Assembly: GCF_014204415.1 (NCBI RefSeq)
Contig: NZ_JACHLE010000006.1
Span: 105,261-169,260 of the forward strand
Source of the DNA: Chryseobacterium defluvii
Lineage (GTDB): Bacteria; Bacteroidota; Bacteroidia; Flavobacteriales; Weeksellaceae
Reading direction: 5' to 3'
Length of the DNA stretch: 64,000 bases
Below, one piece after another: positions 1 to 8,708 of this stretch. The notes beneath the pieces are model-generated. The model had not been told where the DNA came from. It did not search any database and saw nothing but the letters and a program-made list of their open reading frames with translations. Every line of letters starts with the position of its first letter. The first letter of the stretch is position 1. A program made the position numbers and the translations under genes.

Positions 1-702
1 GATTATAAAAACTCGAGCGTTTATGGAGCAGTTTGCATCGGGGAAAGCATCAAGAACCAGGATTTTACGGATAATATCCTTTCGCAAAAGATAAAAGAAA
101 AGTGGAATATCAGGCTTTTTTCAACCTATGCTTCTACAGAAATGAGCACGGCCTTTACGGAATGTGAGTTTCAGGTTGGCGGGCACCATCACCCGGAACT
201 GATCATTACAGAAATCCTTGATGATAATGAAAACCCCGTAAAGGAAGGAGATTCCGGGGAGTTGACGATCACTACTTTAGGAGTGGAAGCCATTCCTTTA
301 TTAAGATTTAAAACAGGAGATATTGTAAAAGCTCATCATGAACTTTGTCAATGCGGAAGAAATACAATGCGTCTGGGGCCGGTGATTGGCAGGAAACAAC
401 AGATGATCAAATATAAGGGAACTACTTTATATCCGCCTGCCATGAATGATATTCTGAATGATTTCAGTGCCATTTTATGTTATCAGATCGTTATTCAGTC
501 CAATGAGATCGGTTTGGATGAGATCATTATTAAAGTAAGTACGGAGAATGAAGATGAAGGATTTGTGAATGAAATCAGGGATCATTTCCGTGCCAAATTG
601 AGAGTGAGCCCTAAAATTGAGATAGTAGATTTTGAAGCATTGTTTAAAATTGTTAACAATCCAAACAGCAGAAAACCTGTAACTTTTATTGATTTAAGAT
701 GA
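1..702 (+). CDS. Aryl/aromatic acid-CoA (or ACP) ligase, 5'-truncated
   Basis: The reading frame is open from the first base, so only the C-terminal part (about 233 residues) of the protein is inside the window. An S-T-Y-A-S-T-E stretch near residues 43-49 matches the adenylate-binding YGSTE-type motif of the ANL superfamily. A later R-x-K-T-G-D segment and an I-G-R-K-Q-Q-M-I-K-Y-K-G segment match the hinge and A8 region of phenylacetate-CoA-ligase-like enzymes. In this setting it most likely activates the p-coumarate made by the neighbouring ammonia-lyase as the starter of the aryl polyene; that substrate is inferred. An internal ATG at 142 falls inside the conserved motif and is not the true start. 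It ends just before a hairpin shared with the convergent gene. Confidence 0.85.
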   Translation, partial: DYKNSSVYGAVCIGESIKNQDFTDNILSQKIKEKWNIRLFSTYASTEMSTAFTECEFQVGGHHHPELIITEILDDNENPVKEGDSGELTITTLGVEAIPLLRFKTGDIVKAHHELCQCGRNTMRLGPVIGRKQQMIKYKGTTLYPPAMNDILNDFSAILCYQIVIQSNEIGLDEIIIKVSTENEDEGFVNEIRDHFRAKLRVSPKIEIVDFEALFKIVNNPNSRKPVTFIDLR

Positions 703-710
703 TTTAATTC

Positions 711-743
711 ATAGTTTCGGCGGCCAAAGGCCGCCGAAACTAT
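711..743. terminator. Bidirectional hairpin terminator
   Basis: A perfect 15-bp stem (711-725 with 729-743) with a 3-nt loop lies exactly between two convergent genes. It starts 8 nt after one stop codon and ends directly at the other. GC-rich core and A/T-rich flanks on both sides fit a shared rho-independent terminator. Confidence 0.85.
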
Positions 744-1988
744 TTATTGTTGTTCTTTCTCCATTCTAATGAGATTCGCAAGGTTTTTAATGACTGTGTC
801 GTGTTTCTTTACAAACGGATTATCCTTATTCCAGACATATCCTGCCAGTACGGCGCAGATCTTTCTTTTTACATCCTCATTTTCAGGCCTGTGGAAAAAT
901 AATTCCTGAAGATTTCCGGTGTACCATTCTTTTACATATGTAGTAAAAACATCCACTCCATATAATATATAATCAGAATATTCTTTTTGCCAGTCTATGG
1001 TTTCACCGTTCAATTGCCGTAAGGCTAATTTTGCGGCAAGCATCCCCGATTCCGTTGCAAAAGCCATTCCCGAAGAGAATACAGGATCCAAAAATTCTGA
1101 AGCATTACCCGTTAATGCGAATCCGTCTCCGAATAATTTCTTCACAGAACACGAATAATCTTTCAGGTGCTTTGGTTCAAACAGGAAATCCACATCCCCG
1201 AAACGTTTTACATAATAATCAGATAAAGAAATTGCTTTTCTCAAGGCCTCCGTTGTATCTCCGTTTTCAGATAATTTTTCAATATAATCTGTAGGACCTA
1301 CAATTCCTACACTGGTATTTCCGTCCGAAAAAGGAATTACCCAAAGCCAGACTTCGGTTTCAATGATATCAAAAGAGATAAGGGTTCCTTCCACACCTTC
1401 TTCACGGTTAATGTCATTCACATGAGAAAAAATTGCGGAATGAGGAGAAAGTTTAGATGGTTTTTCCAGATTAAGCAAACGGGGTAAAACCCTGCCGTAG
1501 CCGCTGGAGTCAATGACAAATTTTGCATGGATTTCTTTAGCTTCCCCGTTTTTATTGATCACAGTAGTGATAGAATTGGTGCTATTAAACTTGATATCAG
1601 TAACCTCGGTTTCGAATTCAAGATCAATTCCTTTATTAATGACTTCTTGTGCCAGTGTATTATCAAAATCAGCTCTCGGTACCTGCCACGTCCAGTCCCA
1701 TCCCTCTCCGAATTTATCACTGAAATCAAAAATGCAGACCTCGTCACCCCTCAGGAAGCGGGCACCCAGTTTTTTCTCAAAACCCATTTTGTCCAGAGCG
1801 GGGAAAAGCCCGGCCTCATCAAAATGATCCATTACCCTTGGAATCAGGCTTTCGCCTACTACCAATCTGGGGAATTTTGTTTTTTCAACAACCTTTACGT
1901 TGACGTTGTTCTTCTTTAAGTATGAAGAAGATACGCATCCGGAAGGCCCTGCTCCAATTACGAGAACATCAACAAATTCTTTGTTCAT
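744..1988 (-). CDS. FAD-dependent halogenase/monooxygenase-like protein
   Basis: A 414-residue flavoprotein. The N-terminus carries the FAD-binding GxGxxG (residues 12-17) followed by E35 at the end of the second strand and the G-E-S motif at 45-47. Residues 214-219 read W-L-W-V-I-P, matching the WxWxIP signature of flavin-dependent halogenases, and a D-S-S-G-Y-G motif lies at 160-165. Length is slightly short of tryptophan halogenases and close to halogenase-like members of the geranylgeranyl-reductase family. In this pigment cluster it could chlorinate or hydroxylate the aryl or resorcinol ring; I cannot decide which. It is transcribed divergently from the ammonia-lyase gene, with facing promoter elements in the gap. 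No flavin reductase is visible nearby. Confidence 0.8.
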   Translation of the reverse strand: MNKEFVDVLVIGAGPSGCVSSSYLKKNNVNVKVVEKTKFPRLVVGESLIPRVMDHFDEAGLFPALDKMGFEKKLGARFLRGDEVCIFDFSDKFGEGWDWTWQVPRADFDNTLAQEVINKGIDLEFETEVTDIKFNSTNSITTVINKNGEAKEIHAKFVIDSSGYGRVLPRLLNLEKPSKLSPHSAIFSHVNDINREEGVEGTLISFDIIETEVWLWVIPFSDGNTSVGIVGPTDYIEKLSENGDTTEALRKAISLSDYYVKRFGDVDFLFEPKHLKDYSCSVKKLFGDGFALTGNASEFLDPVFSSGMAFATESGMLAAKLALRQLNGETIDWQKEYSDYILYGVDVFTTYVKEWYTGNLQELFFHRPENEDVKRKICAVLAGYVWNKDNPFVKKHDTVIKNLANLIRMEKEQQ

Positions 1989-2017
1989 CTTTGATTTTTT
2001 ATTTTAATAATAACTTA

Positions 2018-2036
2018 TATCTTTGCCGCAAAATTA
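2018..2036. promoter_or_regulatory. Face-to-face promoter elements between halogenase-like gene and TAL operon
   Basis: On the plus strand TATCTTTG at 2018-2025 fits the Bacteroidota -7 element TAnnTTTG and would drive the ammonia-lyase operon. On the minus strand TAATTTTG (2036-2029) fits the same consensus and would drive the halogenase-like gene. The two elements are 3 bp apart and point at each other, so two polymerases could not occupy both. Neither has a clear TTG at the ideal distance. Confidence 0.45.
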
Positions 2037-2085
2037 ATGACAATTAATTAATATCTTATAAAATTATCTATTATTACTTTAATTG

Positions 2086-3606
2086 ATGAAAATAAATAAA
2101 TTTTTAGGGCTGAAGGATTTTCAGAAGATCATTATTGAAAATGAAAATATAGAACTGGATGATGCGCTTTTGACCAGAGTGAACGCGAGTTTTCAGTTTT
2201 TAAAAGAATTTTCAACAAATAAAGTAATATATGGTGTCAATACCGGTTTTGGGCCGATGGCTCAGTTTAAGATCAATGATGAAGACAAGCATCAGTTACA
2301 GTATAACCTGATCAGAAGCCACTCTTCAGGAATCGGAAACCCATTGCCTGCCGCAGAAGTAAAAGCCTGTATGCTGGCGAGACTGAATACATTATCATTA
2401 GGGAATTCAGGAGTGCATGTCTCCGTCATTAATCTACTTAAAGAATTAATTAACAGAAATATTACACCATTGATCTTTGAGCATGGAGGAGTAGGCGCAA
2501 GCGGGGATTTGGTCCAGTTGGCGCATCTGGCATTAGTCCTTATTGGTGAAGGCGAAGTCTTCTATAAAGGAGAAAGAAGATCAACAAAGGAAGTATTTGA
2601 TACAGAAGGCTTAGAGCCTGTAAAAGTGGAGATCAGGGAAGGATTGGCTTTAATGAACGGGACATCGGTGATGTCAGGAATAGGAATAGTAAATGCCTGT
2701 AAAACCAATCAGCTGATCGATATTTCCATAAAGCTTTCCTGTGCCATCAATGAAATTGTTCAGGCATACGATGATCATTTATCAGAAGCGTTAAATGGCA
2801 CAAAAAAGCATTACGGGCAGCAGAAAATTGCGGAAAGAATGCGAGCTCATTTATCTGACAGTAAACTGATCAGAAAAAGGGAAGATCACCTTTATACCCA
2901 TTTTGAAGAGCAGGAAAAAGTATTCAAAGATAAAGTTCAGGAGTATTATTCCTTAAGATGTGTCCCTCAGATCTTAGGGCCTGTGCTGGATACCCTTGAG
3001 TATACAGAGAAAGTGCTTGAAAATGAGATCAATTCTGCCAATGATAACCCGATCATCAATATGGAAGATCAGCATGTGTATCATGGCGGGAATTTTCATG
3101 GAGATTATATCTCTCTGGAGATGGACAAATTGAAGTTGGTAGCTGCTAAGCTGACGATGCTAGCTGAAAGGCAGCTAAATTACCTGTTAAATTCGAAAAT
3201 TAACGAAATTTTGCCCCCCTTTGTAAATTTAGGTAAATTAGGGTTTAATTTCGGGATGCAGGGAGTTCAGTTTACGGCAACGTCTACTACTGCTGAAAGC
3301 CAGATGTTATCAAACCCAATGTATGTCCACAGCATACCTAATAATAATGATAACCAGGATATTGTAAGCATGGGGACCAATGCTGCGGTGATCTGCAGAA
3401 AAGTGATAGAAAATGCTTTTGAAGTATTGACTATCGAAGCCATTACTATTATTCAGGCCATTGAATATCTTGGCTTTCAGGATAAAGTATCTTCTTCTAC
3501 AAAAACATTGTATGATGAGATAAGAAAAATTATTCCTGCCTTCTCGGATGATATGGTGATGTATCCTTATCTTGAAGAAGTAAAAAAATATTTAAAGACC
3601 ATGTAA
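2086..3606 (+). CDS. Tyrosine ammonia-lyase (HAL/PAL/TAL family)
   Basis: A 506-residue aromatic amino acid ammonia-lyase. The A-S-G triad that forms the MIO cofactor is at residues 138-140 in a G-G-V-G-A-S-G-D-L context, and the conserved N-S-A-N-D-N-P and G-N-F-H-G motifs follow. The protein closely resembles the F. johnsoniae tyrosine ammonia-lyase as I remember it, including R-S-H-S-S-G at the substrate-selectivity position (histidase-like S-H rather than H-L, as in that enzyme). Deamination of tyrosine to p-coumarate would supply the aryl starter of flexirubin. A TTG three bases upstream is possible, but ATG at 2086 is the natural start. It heads the plus-strand operon of ketoreductase, ketosynthase and ACP. 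Confidence 0.9.
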   Translation: MKINKFLGLKDFQKIIIENENIELDDALLTRVNASFQFLKEFSTNKVIYGVNTGFGPMAQFKINDEDKHQLQYNLIRSHSSGIGNPLPAAEVKACMLARLNTLSLGNSGVHVSVINLLKELINRNITPLIFEHGGVGASGDLVQLAHLALVLIGEGEVFYKGERRSTKEVFDTEGLEPVKVEIREGLALMNGTSVMSGIGIVNACKTNQLIDISIKLSCAINEIVQAYDDHLSEALNGTKKHYGQQKIAERMRAHLSDSKLIRKREDHLYTHFEEQEKVFKDKVQEYYSLRCVPQILGPVLDTLEYTEKVLENEINSANDNPIINMEDQHVYHGGNFHGDYISLEMDKLKLVAAKLTMLAERQLNYLLNSKINEILPPFVNLGKLGFNFGMQGVQFTATSTTAESQMLSNPMYVHSIPNNNDNQDIVSMGTNAAVICRKVIENAFEVLTIEAITIIQAIEYLGFQDKVSSSTKTLYDEIRKIIPAFSDDMVMYPYLEEVKKYLKTM

Positions 3607-3665
3607 CTATCTTTTGAAGAAGCTTGTCTGTAATAAAAAGATTGAAAAAGTAAAAAAACTAACCC

Positions 3666-4397
3666 ATGAAATGTGCAATTGTAACTGGAGGTTCCAGAGG
3701 TATAGGAAGAGCGATCTGTATAAAATTGGCTGAAGAGAAAAATTATCATCTGCTGATCAACTATACTTCCAATGAAGCGGCCGCAAAAGAAACACTGGCG
3801 AAAGTTGAAGAACTTGGAGCTACCGGAGAGATTTTAAAGTTTGACGTAGGAAATGCCGAAGAAACCCAAAAAGTGCTGGAAGAATGGCAGGAGAAAAATT
3901 CAGATGCAATTGTAGAGGTTATTGTAAATAATGCCGGTATTACAAGAGACGGATTATTCATGTGGATGAAAAATGAAGACTGGAACAGTGTGATCAATAC
4001 CAGTCTGAATGGCTTTTTCAATGTAACGAACTTCTTTATTCAGAAATTGTTACGTAATAAATATGGCAGGATCATCAATATGGTTTCCGTTTCAGGAGTG
4101 AAGGGAACCGCAGGACAGACTAATTATTCAGCAGCAAAAGGAGCATTGGTAGGAGCTACAAAAGCTCTTGCTCAGGAAGTAGCTAAAAGAAATATAACGG
4201 TAAATGCCGTGGCGCCGGGATTCATAAAAACAGATATGACACAGGAATTCAATGAAGATGAACTGAAAGCAATGATCCCCGCAAACAGATTTGGAGAAGC
4301 AGAAGAGGTGGCAGATTTAGTAGCCTTTCTAGCCTCAAAAAAAGCTTCATACATCACAGGAGAAGTCATTAATATTAATGGCGGAATTTACTCTTAA
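3666..4397 (+). CDS. 3-oxoacyl-ACP reductase (FabG-like SDR)
   Basis: A 243-residue classical short-chain dehydrogenase. It shows the NADP-binding T-G-G-S-R-G-I-G at 7-14, N-N-A-G at 88-91, a catalytic Ser in the M-V-S-V-S-G strand (141 or 143), and Y154/K158 in the Y-S-A-A-K motif, then the V-A-P-G-F-I-x-T-D-M segment typical of FabG. In the aryl-polyene pathway the ketoreductase reduces the beta-keto group after each KS extension; that assignment comes from context. It starts 59 nt after the ammonia-lyase and is followed by an inverted repeat before the ketosynthase. A housekeeping fatty-acid FabG cannot be excluded from sequence alone. Confidence 0.9.
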   Translation: MKCAIVTGGSRGIGRAICIKLAEEKNYHLLINYTSNEAAAKETLAKVEELGATGEILKFDVGNAEETQKVLEEWQEKNSDAIVEVIVNNAGITRDGLFMWMKNEDWNSVINTSLNGFFNVTNFFIQKLLRNKYGRIINMVSVSGVKGTAGQTNYSAAKGALVGATKALAQEVAKRNITVNAVAPGFIKTDMTQEFNEDELKAMIPANRFGEAEEVADLVAFLASKKASYITGEVININGGIYS

Positions 4398-4400
4398 TTA

Positions 4401-4508
4401 ATGTAACAATTTACCAATGTATCAGTTTACCAATCTACCAATCTTGTCACGTTGACGAAGGAAAATGTCATTGATACATTGGTAAACTGATACATTGGTA
4501 CATTTTAA
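4401..4508. repeat. Intergenic palindromic repeat, copy 1 (TACCAAT family)
   Basis: Arms 4412-4434 and 4478-4500 are a perfect 23-bp inverted repeat of the TACCAATGTATCAG type, separated by 43 nt and flanked by further TACCAAT/ATTGGTA words. Related copies lie at about 6013-6117, 20534-20610 and 20884-20985. All four flank ketosynthase or ACP genes. There is no poly-T tract, so this is more likely a REP-like element than a simple terminator. Confidence 0.8.
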
Positions 4509-4530
4509 ATAGATTGTTAAATTTAACAGA

Positions 4531-5751
4531 ATGGAAAACAGGGTTGTAATTACCGGAATGGGAATCTATTCCTGCATCGGGACCTCTTTGGAAGAAGTTA
4601 AAGACTCCCTTTACCAGGGAAGATCCGGTATTGCTTTAGTAGAAGAAAGAAAAGAGTTTGGTTTCAGATCGGGCCTTACCGGCGTTGTCCCGAAACCGGA
4701 CCTGAAAAACCATCTGAACAGGAGGCAGCGCATAAGCATGGGAGAAGAAAGTGAGTATGCCTATCTTGCTACCATCGATGCTTTAAAGCAGGCCGGTCTT
4801 GATCAGGATTATCTTGATAACCATGAGGTTGGGATTTTATATGGGAACGACAGTGTTTCCAAGGCAGTGATAGAATCCATTGATATTGCCAGAGAAAAAA
4901 AAGATACCACATTGATGGGTTCAGGAGCCATCTTCAAGTCTATGAATTCTACAGTGACAATGAATCTTTCCACCATATTTAAGCTGAGAGGAATTAACCT
5001 TACCATCAGTGCGGCCTGTGCAAGCGGATCCCATTCTTTGGGGCTGGCCTATATGATGATCAAAAGCGGAATGCAGGATATGATCGTATGTGGCGGTGCA
5101 CAGGAAACCAATACATATTCCATGGCCAGTTTTGACGGATTAGGTGTTTTTTCAGTAAGAGAAGATGAGCCGGCAAAAGCATCAAGGCCATTTGACTCAG
5201 GAAGAGACGGGCTGATCCCAAGTGGTGGTGCAGCAACGTTAATTGTTGAAAGCTTAGAATCTGCTCAGAAAAGAGGCGCACCTATTATTGCCGAGATTAT
5301 AGGCTATGGGTTTTCATCGAATGGCGGACACATTTCCACTCCTAATGTGGACGGGCCTGCTTTGGCGATGGACAGAGCATTGAAACAGTCCGGATTAGCA
5401 ACTGACGATATAGATTACATCAATGCCCACGCAACCTCTACACCGATTGGTGATTCCAATGAAGCAAAAGCCATCTATGAGATTTTCGGCGGAGAAGTTC
5501 CCGTAAGTTCCACCAAATCTATGACGGGACATGAATGCTGGATGGCAGGGGCAAGCGAAGTTATCTATTCTATACTGATGATGCAGAATGACTTCGTAGC
5601 ACCGAATATCAATCTGGAAAACCCTGATGATGAGGCGAAAAAGATAAATTTGATCTCCGAAACGAAAAGTCAAAAAATTGACGTATTTTTGTCGAATTCT
5701 TTCGGCTTTGGGGGAACCAATTCCGCATTAATTGTTAAAAAATTTGATTAA
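4531..5751 (+). CDS. Beta-ketoacyl-ACP synthase (FabF-like ketosynthase)
   Basis: A 406-residue condensing enzyme of the KAS I/II type. The nucleophile is C163 in A-A-C-A-S-G-S-H-S; the two histidines are H300 (N-A-H-A-T-S-T) and H334 (M-T-G-H-E), so the Cys-His-His triad is complete. The C-terminus has the F-G-F-G-G-T-N motif. The segment after the second His (E-C-W-M-A-G-A-S) departs from the usual T-L-G-A-A-G and suggests a specialised enzyme. The next gene, an ACP, begins 4 nt downstream, which argues for a dedicated pigment KS. It probably elongates the ACP-bound polyene with malonyl units. Confidence 0.92.
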   Translation: MENRVVITGMGIYSCIGTSLEEVKDSLYQGRSGIALVEERKEFGFRSGLTGVVPKPDLKNHLNRRQRISMGEESEYAYLATIDALKQAGLDQDYLDNHEVGILYGNDSVSKAVIESIDIAREKKDTTLMGSGAIFKSMNSTVTMNLSTIFKLRGINLTISAACASGSHSLGLAYMMIKSGMQDMIVCGGAQETNTYSMASFDGLGVFSVREDEPAKASRPFDSGRDGLIPSGGAATLIVESLESAQKRGAPIIAEIIGYGFSSNGGHISTPNVDGPALAMDRALKQSGLATDDIDYINAHATSTPIGDSNEAKAIYEIFGGEVPVSSTKSMTGHECWMAGASEVIYSILMMQNDFVAPNINLENPDDEAKKINLISETKSQKIDVFLSNSFGFGGTNSALIVKKFD

Positions 5752-5755
5752 ATAC

Positions 5756-6010
5756 ATGGAAAGGGAAAAAATTGTTGCCATTGTTAATGATTTTCTGATC
5801 AATGAATTCGAGGTGGACGGCGACGAAATCAGCAATGAAGCAAACCTTAAAAATACACTGGGCTTAGACAGCCTGGATTATATTGATATGGTTGTGGTGA
5901 TCGAATCTAATTTCGGGGTTAAACTGGGAGAAGCGGACTTTAAAAAAATGGTCACTTTTGATGATTTCTACACAACGATCGAAAATAAAATCGCTGAAAA
6001 AAACGCTTAG
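5756..6010 (+). CDS. Acyl carrier protein
   Basis: An 84-residue acidic four-helix ACP. The phosphopantetheine site is S39 in L-G-L-D-S-L-D. I take ATG 5756, 4 nt after the ketosynthase stop, rather than an in-frame TTG at 5732 that would overlap that gene and add eight unconserved residues. It would carry the aryl starter or growing polyene between the ligase, KS, KR and DH. A second ACP sits in the minus-strand arm at 20614-20871, matching the two-ACP design of known aryl polyene clusters. A TACCAAT-type repeat follows immediately. Confidence 0.92.
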   Translation: MEREKIVAIVNDFLINEFEVDGDEISNEANLKNTLGLDSLDYIDMVVVIESNFGVKLGEADFKKMVTFDDFYTTIENKIAEKNA

Positions 6011-6012
6011 AA

Positions 6013-6117
6013 AATTTACCAATATAACGATCTAAGAATATACCAATAAAAATACTGTTCAGACTCTGTTTACGCCACTAGATTGGTAAATTGATACATT
6101 GCTAAATTGTTAAATTA
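6013..6117. repeat. Intergenic palindromic repeat, copy 2 (degenerate)
   Basis: AATTTACCAATATAACGATC near 6013 and the ATTGGTAAATTGATACATTG run at 6083-6102 form an imperfect inverted repeat of the same TACCAAT/ATTGGTA family as the copy at 4401. It lies between the ACP and acyltransferase genes and has no coding content. Confidence 0.65.
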
Positions 6118-6121
6118 AAGT

Positions 6122-7006
6122 ATGAACAAGTGGAAAGGTAAATCTAAAGGGACAATATTAGGATATAAAATATTTGTCTGGTGTATTAGAAATATCGGCA
6201 TCCGGAGTTCCTATGCCGTACTGTACTTTGTAGCCTCTTACTACTTTCTGTTCCTTAAAAAAAGCAACCGTTACATCTTCTATTATTTCAGAAAAAGACT
6301 GAAATATGATTTTTGGAGATCTCAGAGATCAATATTCAGGAGTTATTTTGTTTTTGGGAAGGTACTCATCGATAAAACAGCTATTTCAGTAGGGTTGAGA
6401 AGCCGTTTTACCTATGAATTTGACGGGATTGAAAACCTGAAAAATCTTTTAAATGAAAAAAAAGGCGGTGTCCTTATCAGTGCTCATATAGGCAATTTTG
6501 AGATCGCTGAACATTTTTTTGCCGATATCGACTTTGACTGCCAGATCAATTTAGTAACCACAGATCAGGAAGTTACTGTCATAAAAGAATACCTGGACAG
6601 TGTTGCCGTTAAAAAAAGCAATATCAAATTCATCTACGTGAAAGAAGATATGTCGCATATTTTTGATATTAACCAGGCACTTTCCAACAATGAGCTGATC
6701 TGCTTTACGGGGGACAGATATTTCGAAGGTTCAAAATATCTGGAGGCTGATCTTTTGGGCAAAAGGGCAAAATTTCCGGCAGGTCCTTTTCTTATTGCTT
6801 CTCGGCTCGGGGTTCCCGTAGTATATGTGTATGTGATGAAAGAGAAAAACCTCCATTACCATCTGTTTGCAAGAGTGGTGCAAAATGTTAAAAAACGTGA
6901 TGCACAGGGACTTTTAAACTCCTATGTTCAGAACCTTGAGTCCATGATAAAAAAATATCCCCTTCAATGGTTCAATTATTTCGATTTTTGGGATGATATT
7001 GATTAA
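6122..7006 (+). CDS. Lysophospholipid acyltransferase family protein (LpxL/HtrB-like)
   Basis: A 294-residue membrane-anchored acyltransferase. The H-x4-E motif characteristic of LpxL/HtrB-type enzymes is H122-I-G-N-F-E127, preceded by a hydrophobic N-terminal segment (about 30-46) and followed by a G-D-R motif near residues 198-200 and a P-A-G-P-F-L-I-A-S-R block. Such acyltransferases recur in aryl polyene clusters, where they are thought to attach the polyene or its lipid anchor at the inner membrane. It stands on the plus arm between ACP and the polyene oxidoreductase, with short gaps suggesting cotranscription. The acceptor is not predictable from sequence. The cluster holds a second acyltransferase domain in the fusion protein at 29600-33253. 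Confidence 0.85.
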   Translation: MNKWKGKSKGTILGYKIFVWCIRNIGIRSSYAVLYFVASYYFLFLKKSNRYIFYYFRKRLKYDFWRSQRSIFRSYFVFGKVLIDKTAISVGLRSRFTYEFDGIENLKNLLNEKKGGVLISAHIGNFEIAEHFFADIDFDCQINLVTTDQEVTVIKEYLDSVAVKKSNIKFIYVKEDMSHIFDINQALSNNELICFTGDRYFEGSKYLEADLLGKRAKFPAGPFLIASRLGVPVVYVYVMKEKNLHYHLFARVVQNVKKRDAQGLLNSYVQNLESMIKKYPLQWFNYFDFWDDID

Positions 7007-7009
7007 TTT

Positions 7010-7170
7010 TTCTAATTTTAAGCCTTAAAGTGAACTAAAACCATAAAACATTCTTAGAAGTTAAGATCATTAAGTTTTTCTTTGCTAAGTGATAACGCCT
7101 TTGCGATCTTAAAAACAGTTAGCATTAAAAAAAATCTTTGCGACCTTTGAGTTTAACAAATTTGATTCTC
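7010..7170. repeat. Noncoding gap with CTTTGCG-type intergenic repeat words
   Basis: This 160-nt gap contains CCTTTGCGATCTT and TCTTTGCGACCTTTGAG, words that recur between genes in many flavobacterial genomes as I remember them. No clear TAnnTTTG promoter or terminator is visible. The downstream gene starts directly after it with a TTG codon. Confidence 0.35.
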
Positions 7171-7172
7171 CT

Positions 7173-8708
7173 TTGAAAAAAGAATACGACATACTTGTGA
7201 TCGGAAGTGGATTAGGAGGCCTTGTTTCAGCTCTTGTTTTAGCGAAAGAAGGCTTGAAGGTCTGTATTTTGGAGAAAAATAACCAGTATGGCGGGAATTT
7301 GCAGACCTTTTCACGGGATAAGCTGATCTTTGATACCGGTGTTCATTATCTGGGCGGGCTTTCCAAAGGCCAGAATCTTCACCAGTATTTTTCCTATCTC
7401 GAGATCATGGATGATCTGGAGATCCATAAAATGAACGAAGACGGCTACGACAAAATTACCTTTGGAGATGAAGGAATTGAATATCCCCATGCCCAGGGAT
7501 ACGATAATTTTGTACAGCAATTGGCTGAATTTTTTCCCAATGAAAAAGAAAATCTGGAAAGCTACTGCGAAGAGATCCAGTATGTATGCAGTCAGTTTCC
7601 GAGATATAATGTGATCGGAAAAGATAATTATGACAGTGAAATCCTTCATCTTAACACCAAAAGATTCATAGAATCCGTTACTTCAGATAAAAAGCTGCAG
7701 TCGGTTTTGCTGGGATCCAACTTTCTTTACGGAGGGGATTCTGAAAATATTCCTTTCTATGTTCATGCTTTAACGGTGAATTCATACATCCAGAGTGCCT
7801 ATAAATGCATAAAAGGAGGAAGCCAGATCTCCAAGTTGTTGATCAGAAAGCTGAGGCAGTATGGTGCTGAGGTACACAAACATTCCGAAGTTTCTGAAAT
7901 GATCTTCAATGAGAACGACAGACTTACCTCAGTAAAAACAAAAACGGGAAAAGAATATTCAGCCAAAAAGTTTATTTCAAACATAGAGATCCGTTCCACC
8001 ATTAAACTGATGGGCGAAGAGAGATTAAAGAAATCTTTCCTGAACAGAGTGATGAGCTGGGAGCCTGTACCTTCGTGTTTCAGCGTTTACCTGGTTTTGA
8101 AGCCTCATACGATCCCGGTTTTTAATTATAATATTTATCACCATTCTTCCGAAGAACATGTATGGAGTACGTATCGCTACACTCAGGAAACATGGCCTGA
8201 TACCTATATGCTTTCATCTACCCCTTCAAAGCATGATCCTGAATTTGCGGAAAGCTTAACCGCTATTTCTTATATGGATTTTGAAGAGGTCAAAGCTTGG
8301 GAAGATACGGGAAATACAGTTGCTGACCAGCATGAAAGAGGAGTGCGGTACGAAAAATTCAAGCAGGAGAAAGCAGAGATATTGATTAATGCTCTGGAAA
8401 AGAAAATTCCGGGTCTAAGACAGGCAATCAGAAATATCTATACATCATCTCCTTTGTCATACCGTGATTACATTGGCAGTTTTGACGGAAATATGTACGG
8501 ATACATTAAAAATTCAGAAAATCCCCTAAAAACAATGGTCTCCCCAAGAACGAAAATTGATAACCTGTTCCTGACAGGGCAAACGGTGAATATGCACGGA
8601 ATTCTGGGAGTAACCATAGGAGCTTTCATTACCTGTGCCGAAATTTTAGGAAAAGAACTTATTGATGAACGTCTGAAACAAATGGTGGATCAAGGTGAAA
8701 GCAAATAA
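7173..8708 (+). CDS. Phytoene desaturase/retinol isomerase-like FAD oxidoreductase
   Basis: A 511-residue NAD(P)/FAD-dependent amine-oxidase-fold enzyme. Residues 5-20 give the dinucleotide motif G-S-G-L-G-G-L, and the C-terminus has the F-L-T-G-Q-T-V-N-M-H-G-I-L-G-V block typical of CrtI and all-trans-retinol 13,14-reductase-like proteins. In this cluster it may set double-bond geometry or oxidation of the polyene; no carotenoid genes are nearby. The start appears to be TTG at 7173: the frame upstream is open back to a TAA at 7110-7112 with no ATG, and the first residues M-K-K-E-Y-D lead directly into the FAD motif. It overlaps the next gene by 14 nt. Confidence 0.82.
   Translation: MKKEYDILVIGSGLGGLVSALVLAKEGLKVCILEKNNQYGGNLQTFSRDKLIFDTGVHYLGGLSKGQNLHQYFSYLEIMDDLEIHKMNEDGYDKITFGDEGIEYPHAQGYDNFVQQLAEFFPNEKENLESYCEEIQYVCSQFPRYNVIGKDNYDSEILHLNTKRFIESVTSDKKLQSVLLGSNFLYGGDSENIPFYVHALTVNSYIQSAYKCIKGGSQISKLLIRKLRQYGAEVHKHSEVSEMIFNENDRLTSVKTKTGKEYSAKKFISNIEIRSTIKLMGEERLKKSFLNRVMSWEPVPSCFSVYLVLKPHTIPVFNYNIYHHSSEEHVWSTYRYTQETWPDTYMLSSTPSKHDPEFAESLTAISYMDFEEVKAWEDTGNTVADQHERGVRYEKFKQEKAEILINALEKKIPGLRQAIRNIYTSSPLSYRDYIGSFDGNMYGYIKNSENPLKTMVSPRTKIDNLFLTGQTVNMHGILGVTIGAFITCAEILGKELIDERLKQMVDQGESK

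Noticed and set aside
2086..3606. Histidine ammonia-lyase of a histidine degradation operon
   Set aside because: No hutU/hutI neighbours; the context is pigment synthesis and the sequence resembles the F. johnsoniae tyrosine enzyme, despite the histidase-like S-H pair.
7173..8708. Carotenoid phytoene desaturase (crtI)
   Set aside because: No crtB, crtY or crtZ nearby; location in the aryl polyene arm makes a pigment-specific role more likely.
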